This document shows, piece by piece, positions 6,575-13,191 of a DNA stretch of 14,840 bases (the stretch's first letter is position 1; the number at the start of each line of letters is the position of its first letter). The position numbers and the translations under genes are program-made. The stretch covers positions 1-14,840 of the forward strand of contig DAONSQ010000011.1 in NCBI GenBank assembly GCA_035411265.1. The letters are read 5' to 3'. This DNA is from UBA1359 sp035411265. Its GTDB lineage: Bacteria > Patescibacteriota > Patescibacteriia > Patescibacteriales > Patescibacteriaceae. The notes under the pieces were generated by a model. That model was given only the letters and a program-made list of their open reading frames with translations. It did no database searches and was not told the origin of the DNA.

Positions 6575-7060
6575 ATGTTAGAAGTTTTAGAAAAAATAGT
6601 TAATTCCAGAGAATTGTGGACTTTACTTTATTCGGCTGTGCCAGTAACCGAGCTTAGGGCCACTATTCCATTAGCTATTACTGTTTGGCAGTTGGATCCT
6701 TTAAAAGCCATGTTTTTGGCAATTATTGGCAATAGTTTGCCGATTTTGTTAGTAATGTTTTGCTTAAATAAAGTAGTTGAATTGTCGCAAAAATATTCAA
6801 AAGCCATGACCAGGATTATTGAAGCAGTTTTTCAGCGGACTAGGCGTAAGACTTGGCAGAAATTTGAAAAATATGGTTTAATTGCTTTGTTTTTATTTGT
6901 AGCCATTCCTTTGCCAATGACCGGAGCCTGGACTGGTTCAGTGGCCGCTTGGCTTTTTGGCGTGCCGCCACGCAAAGCCTTTGGTCCGATTTTTGCTGGT
7001 GTTGTTGTTGCCGCAATTATTGTTACCTTATTAACCATGGGAGTTAAAATATTAATTTAA
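6575..7060 (+). CDS. small multidrug-export family membrane protein (COG2426-like)
   Basis: This is an integral membrane protein of 161 aa with about four hydrophobic segments (roughly 18-38, 44-68, 100-128, 136-158) and a basic cytoplasmic loop (74-99, RRKTWQKFEKYG). It carries the hallmark pieces of the putative small multi-drug export family: SAVPVTELRATIPLAI (20-35) and FLFVAIPLPMTGAWTGS (106-122), both with conserved prolines and polar residues within membrane segments, suggesting re-entrant loops as in DedA-like proteins. The family name comes from early annotation; the transported substrate is not established. It is the fifth gene of the operon, 15 bases before the MazG-like ATG. Confidence 0.85.
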   Translation: MLEVLEKIVNSRELWTLLYSAVPVTELRATIPLAITVWQLDPLKAMFLAIIGNSLPILLVMFCLNKVVELSQKYSKAMTRIIEAVFQRTRRKTWQKFEKYGLIALFLFVAIPLPMTGAWTGSVAAWLFGVPPRKAFGPIFAGVVVAAIIVTLLTMGVKILI

Positions 7061-7075
7061 TTGAAATTAAGTTAT

Positions 7076-7405
7076 ATGGAATTTAGCGAATATCAAAAAT
7101 TAAGCCGCCAGACCGCTGTTTATCCAGCGATTGGCAAGGGTTTTGTTTATCCAGCTTTGGGATTGGCTGGCGAGAGCGGGGAGGTGGTGGAAAAAATTAA
7201 AAAATTATTTCGCGATCAAGCTGGTGAGGTTACTGAAGAAAATCGTCAAGCCATTGCCAAGGAATTAGGCGATGTTTTGTGGTATTTAGCCCAATTGGCT
7301 ACTGAATTAGAATTATCCTTAGATCAGGTGGCTCAAAATAATTTGGAGAAGCTTTTTTCTCGTCAGGAAAGAGGCCAGTTGCATGGCAGTGGTGATGAAC
7401 GCTAA
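7076..7405 (+). CDS. MazG-like nucleotide pyrophosphohydrolase
   Basis: MazG-type all-alpha NTP pyrophosphatases remove non-canonical or excess (d)NTPs as a housecleaning function. The 109-aa protein carries the family metal sites: E33-x-x-E36 in LAGESGEVVEKIKKLF (30-45) and E63-x-x-D66 in KELGDVLWYLAQLATEL (62-78). At this length it is the single-domain form, not the tandem MazG of E. coli. I chose the ATG at 7076, not the in-frame TTG at 7061, because it gives the usual short N-terminus (MEFSEYQ) and the TTG lies directly after the previous stop. It is the last gene of the operon. Together with the MTH1-like hydrolase it puts two nucleotide-pool cleaning activities in one transcript. Exact substrate unknown. 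Confidence 0.9.
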   Translation: MEFSEYQKLSRQTAVYPAIGKGFVYPALGLAGESGEVVEKIKKLFRDQAGEVTEENRQAIAKELGDVLWYLAQLATELELSLDQVAQNNLEKLFSRQERGQLHGSGDER

Positions 7406-7419
7406 AAGGCCGATAACTA

Positions 7420-7448
7420 TTGACCGTTATTTAGTGTTTTGTTATAAT
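7420..7448 (+). promoter_or_regulatory. near-consensus promoter with no gene behind it
   Basis: TTGACC (7420-7425), a 17-base spacer and TATAAT (7443-7448) match the consensus at 11 of 12 positions, the best promoter in the window. The predicted start is about 7455, inside the 3' region of the plus-strand operon and pointing at the terminator at 7492-7510. Confidence 0.75.
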
Positions 7449-7454
7449 ACAGTT

Positions 7455-7510
7455 ATCTAGCTTTATTGTTAGTGTCGCACAAAACAGAAGGCGCCCATTG
7501 GGCGTTTTTT
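7455..7510 (+). ncRNA. candidate small RNA, about 56 nt
   Basis: The segment lies between a near-consensus promoter and a strong terminator and contains no ATG and no credible ORF. Two stem-loops are visible: TGTT (7467-7470) with AACA (7483-7486) enclosing GTG/CAC around TCG, and the terminator hairpin CGCCC/GGGCG with its T6 tail. It matches no RNA family that I recognise. It could be an independent regulator, a 3'-UTR-derived RNA, or a decoy that limits transcription from the left into rnj. Confidence 0.45.
7492..7510 (+). terminator. terminator of the six-gene operon and the candidate small RNA
   Basis: CGCCC (7492-7496) pairs with GGGCG (7500-7504) around ATT, followed by six T (7505-7510). 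Confidence 0.8.
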
Positions 7511-7517
7511 GTTTAAT

Positions 7518-7546
7518 AAAAACAGCCTCATTACGAGGCTGTTTTT
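7518..7546. terminator. bidirectional terminator between convergent operons
   Basis: A perfect 12-bp inverted repeat, AAAAACAGCCTC (7518-7529) and GAGGCTGTTTTT (7535-7546) around ATTAC. A and T runs flank both sides, so it works for rnj on the minus strand and as a backstop for the plus strand. Confidence 0.92.
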
Positions 7547-7566
7547 ATATTTAAGTCCAGATATTT

Positions 7567-9396
7567 CTAGACTTTAATTACTACTGGCAAGACCATGGGC
7601 CGCCGCTTAGTTTTATTGAAAAGGAATTGGTTAACATCATTACGGATCTTATTTTTTAATTGATCATCATCGCCGCTAATGTTTTTGCCAAGCGTTCCGG
7701 TTAAAAAGTCAGTTTCTTTGACAATCTTTTTAATCCGCATGCGAGTGTCTTGAATCAGGTCTTTATTATCTTTCATATAAATAAAGCCACGGGAGATAAT
7801 GTCAGGATTGCCGATCGGATCACCAGTTTTGGAATCAATTGTGGCAATAACAACAATCATACCATCTTCAGCCATAGTCTTGCGGTCACGAAGGACAATA
7901 TCTGAAACATCGCCAACGCCAAGGCCGTCAACCATGACATAGTCAGTATTAACTTTTTCTTTGGTCAGCTGGCCGACAATATCGCGGCCACGGCGTTCTA
8001 GACTGACAACTTGGCCATTATCGGCCACAAAAATATTGCTGCTGGGAATACCGACTTGTTGAGCTAATTCAGCGTGAGCTTGCAGCAAGTAGTGATTGCC
8101 CTCAATCGGCATGAAATATTGCGGTTTGAGTAAGCGCATCATTAGTTTCAAGTCTTCCTGTTTGGCATGACCGCCAGCATGGACATCCATCATTTCATAA
8201 TGGATAACTTTACCGCCTTGACGGACGATTTGGTCTTTAAGGCTTTGGATGCTGCGTTCGTTACCTGGAATAACTGAAGAAGAGAAGATAATGGTGTCGC
8301 CAGGTTTTAAGCGGACAGTTCGATGTTCGCCATTAACTACTTTCATAAGGAAAGCGTTGTTTTCACCTTGAGCGCCAGTACCTAAAATAATTATTTTATT
8401 GTCTGGTAAATGTTTTAGTTCGCTATCGGACATGATAGTTTGAGAATTAAACTTCATATAACCGATTTGTTTAGCAATTTCAACATTATCGTTCATGCTG
8501 CGGCCTTGTAAATAGATTTTTCGGCCAAATTTTTCAGCTAGAGAAAATATTTTTTGAATACGATTGATTTGTGAAGCAAAAGTGCCAATAATGATTCGAC
8601 CTGAAATTTTTTCGAATAAATGACCCATTTCATCACCGATTTTTGATTCAGAAACCTGATAGCCAGGATGAGTTGAATCGGTTGAGTCAGCTAGTAACAT
8701 TAATAGACCTTGGCTGCCAACTTGAGCAATTCGTTGTAGATCGGCTGGTTTATCATTAACTGGGGAGTAATCAATTTTAAAGTCGCCAGTGTGCATGACA
8801 GTACCAATTGGCGTATGAATAATCGGAGCAAAACAATCTGGAATGGAGTGGTTCATGCGTAAAAATTCAACGCGAAAATTTTTACCGATTTGAATCTTGC
8901 TATCATCTTCAATTCTGGTGATTTTTAGTTTTGGACACTGAGGGTGTTCCTTAACTTTCTTTTCAACCAATCCAGCAGTCAGTTTACCCATAAACATTGG
9001 TGGGTTTTTAAGCTTGCCCATCAAATGAGGAATGCCGCCAGTGTGGTCATAATGGCCATGAGTGATGATAACGCCCTTAATCCAGTCTTCTTTGCCAACT
9101 AAATAATCAGTGTTAGGAATGATGTAGTCGATGCCTAACATGTCTTCTTCAGGAAACTGCAAGCCCATATCAACGATAATAATCTCGCGATCATATTCGA
9201 TAAGAGTCATGTTGCGTCCAACCTCTTCTAGGCCGCCAAGAACAATAACTCTGATTTTCTCTGAGTTATTGTCTGTTCGTCGAACTAGATTATCGTTATT
9301 TTGGCGATAGTTGGTTCGCTGAATAGGACGGCGAGAGGTGCCGTATTGACTGGTTGTTTGATTAACCGAGTCTTTTGCTTTGTACTTTGTGATCAT
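7567..9396 (-). CDS. rnj: ribonuclease J
   Basis: RNase J is a metallo-beta-lactamase/beta-CASP enzyme with 5'-3' exonuclease and endonuclease activity in mRNA decay and rRNA maturation. The 609-aa protein has the motif HGHYDH (113-118), NHS with H183, MHTGDFKID (201-209) with D205, the beta-CASP segment (about 232-380; GRSMNDN, IILGTGAQGE), and DVHAGGHAKQED (404-415). The usual PVHGE motif is PIEGNH (430-435), so the histidine corresponding to the B. subtilis H390 ligand is glutamate (E432); codon GAG is clear. Residues 1-46 are a basic, Asn/Gln/Thr-rich tail ahead of the core. The start ATG has no Shine-Dalgarno. It follows tRNA-Leu by 60 bases with no convincing promoter of its own, so it is probably expressed from the rny transcript. 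The C-terminal domain is present and the gene is complete. Confidence 0.95.
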   Translation of the reverse strand: MITKYKAKDSVNQTTSQYGTSRRPIQRTNYRQNNDNLVRRTDNNSEKIRVIVLGGLEEVGRNMTLIEYDREIIIVDMGLQFPEEDMLGIDYIIPNTDYLVGKEDWIKGVIITHGHYDHTGGIPHLMGKLKNPPMFMGKLTAGLVEKKVKEHPQCPKLKITRIEDDSKIQIGKNFRVEFLRMNHSIPDCFAPIIHTPIGTVMHTGDFKIDYSPVNDKPADLQRIAQVGSQGLLMLLADSTDSTHPGYQVSESKIGDEMGHLFEKISGRIIIGTFASQINRIQKIFSLAEKFGRKIYLQGRSMNDNVEIAKQIGYMKFNSQTIMSDSELKHLPDNKIIILGTGAQGENNAFLMKVVNGEHRTVRLKPGDTIIFSSSVIPGNERSIQSLKDQIVRQGGKVIHYEMMDVHAGGHAKQEDLKLMMRLLKPQYFMPIEGNHYLLQAHAELAQQVGIPSSNIFVADNGQVVSLERRGRDIVGQLTKEKVNTDYVMVDGLGVGDVSDIVLRDRKTMAEDGMIVVIATIDSKTGDPIGNPDIISRGFIYMKDNKDLIQDTRMRIKKIVKETDFLTGTLGKNISGDDDQLKNKIRNDVNQFLFNKTKRRPMVLPVVIKV

Positions 9397-9408
9397 AAAT
9401 AAATTAGT

Positions 9409-9424
9409 GCTGACCTAAATCAGC
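9409..9424 (-). promoter_or_regulatory. small hairpin in the rnj leader
   Basis: GCTGA and TCAGC form a 5-bp stem around six bases, 12 bases upstream of the rnj ATG. No T run follows on the minus strand, so it is unlikely to terminate. It could protect the 5' end left after tRNA cleavage or influence rnj translation. Short stems like this also occur by chance. Confidence 0.3.
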
Positions 9425-9456
9425 TTTTGTGAGTAAGAAAAGAGTAATCTTTTTTG

Positions 9457-9540
9457 TGCCCAAGAGAGGATTTGAACCTCCACATCCTTGCGGATACAAC
9501 GACCTGAACGTTGCGCGTCTGCCAGTTTCGCCACTTGGGC
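9457..9540 (-). tRNA. tRNA-Leu (anticodon CAG)
   Basis: Read on the minus strand, GCCCAAG (9540-9534) pairs with CTTGGGC (9464-9458) as a perfect 7-bp acceptor. The D loop carries AACTGGCAGA, the anticodon arm is CAACG-TTCAGGT-CGTTG with anticodon CAG, the long class II variable arm is ATCC-GCAA-GGAT, and the T arm is GAGG-TTCAAAT-CCTC. The discriminator is A (9457). CCA is not encoded: the next bases are CAA, so CCA-adding enzyme is needed. The tRNA begins 8 bases after the stop codon of the binding-protein gene and is 60 bases before rnj, so it is embedded in a protein-coding transcript. It decodes CUG. Confidence 0.96.
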
Positions 9541-9548
9541 CTGTTATT

Positions 9549-11426
9549 TTATTTTTTCCAGTTTATTTTGGTTTTGATATACCAATTTTCAATATCATTG
9601 AAACGATCGGCTGGCTCAATAATAAAATCAGTTGCCAGGCCTTTTATTTTTTTGTTTTGAATATATAAATGAGAAGAATTATATAGGAAAATTCCAGGCA
9701 AATCAGTGTTGATTTGCGTTTGTAAGTCTTTAGCTGCCTGTTGACGGCCAGCCTGATCGGTCGATGTTCTCAGGGTTTCTAGCGCTTTATCAACTTTTTC
9801 ATTGCGATAATTGCTTAAATTAAAGCCGCTAGGACCGCTTTGGCTAGAATGCCAGAGAGCGGTTAAGTCATTTTCTGACCCGAGGTTCTGGCCATAGACT
9901 AGCAAGGAATAAGACTTTTGTCTAATAATTTGCTTATTAATATCTTCGGGATCAATAATGTCTAGATTGATATTGATGCCAATTTTTTTCCAAGATTGCT
10001 GGAGCCATTCGGCAGTCGCAATATAGTCAGGTTCGTTAACGACAGTTAAATTTAAGGCTAGATATTGGTTGTTTTTTTGTAGCCATTGGCCAATGCCTAG
10101 CTCAGCTATTAATTTAGCCTGGCTATTGTCATTAGTTTCTTGTTCTAGATCTTGCTTGGCTTTAGTAAGATCATCTTCAGTGATAGTTTTTAATTGCCAA
10201 CCATCATCTAGCAAAAGCTGAGCTGCCTTGGCAGTGTCAAAATCCCAGCGCGGCAAATCTTTGTCGTAGTACTGGTTGTTTTTTAGAATTGGACCGGCAG
10301 CCAAACGGCTAACTAGATTATTATTTTGCAGCAAAAGTTGATTTTTGTCAAGAGCGAGAGCTAAGGCTTGGCGAATCTTGGTATTTTTTAAAAGAGTGTC
10401 GTTTTCGTTAATAAAGACACCAACCAATTGTGGGGTATTAAAGTAGTTAAGTTTATAACGGCTAGTTGTTAATAATTTTTGAGCAGTTATTTGTGGCAAG
10501 TAAGTTGCACCATCAATTGAACCATCATTTAAGGCGGCAACCAATTCGTCGTAGTTGGCGAAAAACTTAAAAGTTAATTCCTCAATATATGGTTTTTGGC
10601 CAAAATAATTAGGGTTGATGGCTAATTGATAGGATTTAATGGTGCCAGCTCGATCTTTGGTTAAAGATTTGAATTGATAAGGACCACTGCCAATTGGCTT
10701 AAGATTGAGGTCGGCCAAACTGGCGCTTTCAGCTGGAACTTGACCCCATAATTCAGCTGGCATAATGCCAATAGTTAAAAGGTCAAGAAAAGCATTATAA
10801 GACTGGCCTAAGGTAAATTTAATAGTTAAATCATCAAGCTTGGTTATTTCAACGCCATTCAGGCTATTAAATAGTGGTGAGCCATAAGCTGAGTCGATAA
10901 TGGCATTATAGGTAAAGACAACATCTTCGGCAGTTAGTTTATTGCCATTGCTCCAAAGTACGTTGTCTCTAAGTTTAATGGTATAAACTAAGCCGTCAGG
11001 ACTAACCTGATAACTTTCAGCTAAATCATTAGTTAGTTTTCCTAGGCTATCGCGAGTTAGTAGACTGGAATAAATTAGGCGGCTTAAATCGCGATCAGTT
11101 TGATTGATGGAAGAATAAAGTGGGTTAATATAGCGTGGAGTACCAATTAGGCCCTCAACATAGTAGCCGCCAATTTTCGGACTGACTTGCCAGTTATTTT
11201 TGTAATAATGATTAATTAAAACACCGAGGCTGCTGATAAGGATCAGTAAACAGCCGATAATAACCATTTTTTCCGTATTGGAAAGAAATTTTGGCAAATA
11301 GCGCCATTGCCGCCAGCCTGGTAGTCGACTTTTGGATAAGCGAAAAACAATTTGCTGATCTAGCTGATGATGATTATCGGCTAGTTTTTTCTTTTTGGAA
11401 AATTTGAATAATCGGCCTAGGTTCAT
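9549..11426 (-). CDS. oligopeptide-binding-protein-like, membrane-anchored (SBP family 5)
   Basis: Extracellular solute-binding proteins of family 5 (OppA/DppA) deliver peptides or other solutes to ABC transporters. The 625-aa protein has the family markers: GTPRYINPLYSSINQTDRDL (95-114), the domain signature LTAEDVVFTYNAI (164-176), GSGPYQFKSL (247-256) and KIRQALALALDKNQLL (350-365). Unlike typical members it has no lipobox. About 50 basic residues (KKKK at 11-14) precede one transmembrane helix (about 54-72), so it is probably anchored with a cytoplasmic tail and an outside binding domain. No permease or ATPase gene is near. It starts 8 bases after the rny stop with no Shine-Dalgarno and ends just before tRNA-Leu. 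It may bind peptides, or act as a receptor rather than in transport; ligand unknown. Confidence 0.9.
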   Translation of the reverse strand: MNLGRLFKFSKKKKLADNHHQLDQQIVFRLSKSRLPGWRQWRYLPKFLSNTEKMVIIGCLLILISSLGVLINHYYKNNWQVSPKIGGYYVEGLIGTPRYINPLYSSINQTDRDLSRLIYSSLLTRDSLGKLTNDLAESYQVSPDGLVYTIKLRDNVLWSNGNKLTAEDVVFTYNAIIDSAYGSPLFNSLNGVEITKLDDLTIKFTLGQSYNAFLDLLTIGIMPAELWGQVPAESASLADLNLKPIGSGPYQFKSLTKDRAGTIKSYQLAINPNYFGQKPYIEELTFKFFANYDELVAALNDGSIDGATYLPQITAQKLLTTSRYKLNYFNTPQLVGVFINENDTLLKNTKIRQALALALDKNQLLLQNNNLVSRLAAGPILKNNQYYDKDLPRWDFDTAKAAQLLLDDGWQLKTITEDDLTKAKQDLEQETNDNSQAKLIAELGIGQWLQKNNQYLALNLTVVNEPDYIATAEWLQQSWKKIGININLDIIDPEDINKQIIRQKSYSLLVYGQNLGSENDLTALWHSSQSGPSGFNLSNYRNEKVDKALETLRTSTDQAGRQQAAKDLQTQINTDLPGIFLYNSSHLYIQNKKIKGLATDFIIEPADRFNDIENWYIKTKINWKK

Positions 11427-11434
11427 GCGATTGT

Positions 11435-12952
11435 TTAACGGGCGTATTCAATGACACGCAATTCACGGATGATATTAACCTTAATTTCACCAGGATATTT
11501 CAAATCTTGTTCAATTTGTTTGGCAATATTGACGGCCATTTCGTGAGCTGAAAGGTCATTGATTTCATCTGGTTTGACAAAAACACGGATTTCACGTCCA
11601 GCTTGGATGGCATAAGTTTTATCAACACCTTCAAAGTTATTGGCAATTTTTTCTAGTTCTTCTAAACGTTGAATGTATTGATCGAGACTATCGTTACGAG
11701 CACCTGGACGAGAAGAGGAGATGGCATCAGCTACTTTAACAATGACCGAAACTAAACCTCGAGGATGGTCGTCGTGATGAGTTTCAATTGGATCAATAAT
11801 ATCTTGAGGTAAATTGAATTTACGAGCAATGTTGCCGCCAATTTCTGGATGAGTACCTTTGACTTCATGGTCAACAGCTTTACCAATATCATGAAGTAGG
11901 CCGCCTTTTTTAGCTAGAGTGACGTCGGCACCCAATTCGGCAGCTAGAAGTCCGGACAAATGAGCCACCTCAACGCTATGGCGTAGAGCATTTTGGCCAT
12001 AACTAGTGCGATATTTAAGACGTCCGATAATCTGGACTAATTTAGTATCAAAACCAGCGATACCCAATTCATATAGGGCGTCTTCCCCGGCTTTTTTAAT
12101 ATCAACCGCTAAATCTTGCTTAGCGCGATCAATAGCATCTTCAATCTTGGTTGGATGGATGCGGCCATCTTTAATTAAATGATCTAGAGCTCTTTTGGCG
12201 ATTTGGCGGCGGATGCCAGAAAATCCGGAAACAGTAATAGCATTAGGGGTGTCGTCAACGATAATTTCAACACCAGTTAGCTGTTCAATGGTTTTAATGT
12301 TACGGCCTTCGCGACCAATAATGCGGCCTTTCATTTCATCGTTAGGTAAATCAACTACAGTAGTTGTAACTTCGGCAGTAAAAGTGGAGGCTAAGCGCTG
12401 CATGGCACTAGCCATGAGTTCTCGTGATTTTTCTTCGAGCTGATCGCTAGCCTCTTTATTTAATTTATCTAAACGAGACATCAAGCTGTCAGAAGCTTCT
12501 TTTTCAACCTTCTCTAGTAAGAGATTTTTGGCTTCATCCTTACTTAACTTAGCAACTTCTTCTAATTTGACTTCCTGTTCTTGCTTGATTTGATTGATTT
12601 TTTCTTTAGTTTCTTCGACTTGAGCGATTTTATCGTAAAGCTGTTGTTGCTTGTCTTGCAGTTCCATGATCTTTTGTGAAAAGGCTGATTCTCTTTTCTC
12701 GAGGCGAGCCTGCCAAGCATTAATTTCTTTGCGGTGTTCTTCGTTTTCCTGCTTAGCTTCATCGACCAACTTCAGAGCCTTGTCTTGAGCTTTGAGTAAA
12801 AGCTCCTTTTCTTTAATGCGAGCATCATCAACAATTTTTTCAGCTTTGTTCTCGGCGCTGTTAGCTTCTTTTAAGGCTAATTGGCGGCGCAGCCAATAGC
12901 CAAAACCACCGCCAATGGCGATTGATAGAGTTGCGATAATAAAATAAGGCAT
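11435..12952 (-). CDS. rny: ribonuclease Y
   Basis: RNase Y is the membrane-tethered endonuclease that starts mRNA decay in many bacteria lacking RNase E. The 505-aa product has one N-terminal transmembrane helix (about 3-20), a long charged coiled coil (about 25-185), a KH RNA-binding domain with GRIIGREGRNIKTIE (209-223), and an HD domain with H325, HD at 354-355 and KVADAISSSRPGARN (406-420). All these are complete. I chose the ATG at 12952; an in-frame TTG at 12982 would add ten residues before the membrane helix, with no Shine-Dalgarno for either. A leader of about 155 bases precedes the gene. The next gene begins 8 bases after the stop. RNase J lies further along the same unit, which suggests joint expression of both decay enzymes. 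Confidence 0.95.
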   Translation of the reverse strand: MPYFIIATLSIAIGGGFGYWLRRQLALKEANSAENKAEKIVDDARIKEKELLLKAQDKALKLVDEAKQENEEHRKEINAWQARLEKRESAFSQKIMELQDKQQQLYDKIAQVEETKEKINQIKQEQEVKLEEVAKLSKDEAKNLLLEKVEKEASDSLMSRLDKLNKEASDQLEEKSRELMASAMQRLASTFTAEVTTTVVDLPNDEMKGRIIGREGRNIKTIEQLTGVEIIVDDTPNAITVSGFSGIRRQIAKRALDHLIKDGRIHPTKIEDAIDRAKQDLAVDIKKAGEDALYELGIAGFDTKLVQIIGRLKYRTSYGQNALRHSVEVAHLSGLLAAELGADVTLAKKGGLLHDIGKAVDHEVKGTHPEIGGNIARKFNLPQDIIDPIETHHDDHPRGLVSVIVKVADAISSSRPGARNDSLDQYIQRLEELEKIANNFEGVDKTYAIQAGREIRVFVKPDEINDLSAHEMAVNIAKQIEQDLKYPGEIKVNIIRELRVIEYAR

Positions 12953-13107
12953 AGTGTAGTGCGGCTTTGGTTGGGCCAACAAGGTAATTCAGCCGATGAC
13001 GGTAATTCGGTATGGGAAAGTAGATATTTTAAAAATGGTTTGTTGGAAAGAAATACGGAGAAAAGTCTGAAGTCTACCAGTGCTGACAAGAACCAAAACT
13101 CAATTTA
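12953..13107 (-). promoter_or_regulatory. long 5' leader of rny
   Basis: From the predicted start (about 13107) to the rny ATG there are about 155 bases without a credible ORF, far more than the 0-25 bases before most genes here. The minus strand is pyrimidine-rich in the middle (about 12998-13050). I see no recognised riboswitch motif and no strong long stem. It could hold a site for RNase Y autoregulation, as long leaders of RNase genes sometimes do, but this is inference. Confidence 0.4.
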
Positions 13108-13113
13108 AGGTAA

Positions 13114-13119
13114 ATTATA
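13114..13119 (-). promoter_or_regulatory. probable -10 box of the rny promoter
   Basis: TATAAT on the minus strand (13119-13114) is a perfect -10. The -35 region at 17-18 bases spacing is poor (GGATAA or AGGATA). An inverted repeat covers that place, so the promoter may be activated or repressed rather than constitutive. Confidence 0.45.
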
Positions 13120-13133
13120 GGTAATCTAAACTG

Positions 13134-13148
13134 GTGTTATCCTAACAC
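13134..13148. repeat. inverted repeat at the rny -35 region (possible operator)
   Basis: GTGTTA (13134-13139) and TAACAC (13143-13148) are perfect arms around TCC. The position overlaps the expected -35 of the rny promoter. It is short enough for a dimeric regulator site, though a chance occurrence cannot be excluded. Confidence 0.4.
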
Positions 13149-13157
13149 GGTAACGCT

Positions 13158-13185
13158 AAAAAAGCAAGTTGCTAAGCTCTTTAGC
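13158..13185 (-). terminator. weak terminator after clpP
   Basis: On the minus strand, GCTAA (13185-13181) and TTAGC (13175-13171) form a 5-bp stem just after the clpP stop. An overlapping AGCA/TGCT stem (13173-13161) directly precedes six T (13163-13158). Neither is strong, so termination may be partial. Confidence 0.45.
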
Positions 13186-13191
13186 CGGTAA

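Noticed and set aside
7061..7075. TTG start for the MazG-like gene
   Set aside because: It directly follows the previous stop codon; the ATG at 7076 gives a normal N-terminus.
7466..7516. Tiny ORF (TTG or GTG start) inside the candidate small RNA
   Set aside because: No ATG and no Shine-Dalgarno, and it would run through the terminator hairpin.
9409..9424. Terminator between tRNA-Leu and rnj
   Set aside because: The 5-bp stem is followed by ACTAATTT, not a T run, on the transcribed strand.
9429..9668. 79-aa plus-strand ORF
   Set aside because: It runs through the antisense of tRNA-Leu and the end of the binding-protein gene; it is a shadow.
12953..12982. TTG start for rny giving a 515-aa protein
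   Set aside because: The extra ten residues precede the membrane helix and have no Shine-Dalgarno or family likeness; the ATG at 12952 gives the usual RNase Y N-terminus.
12877..13089. 70-aa ORF in the rny leader, minus strand
   Set aside because: It starts with TTG without a ribosome-binding site and overlaps rny in another frame; its composition does not look like a real protein.
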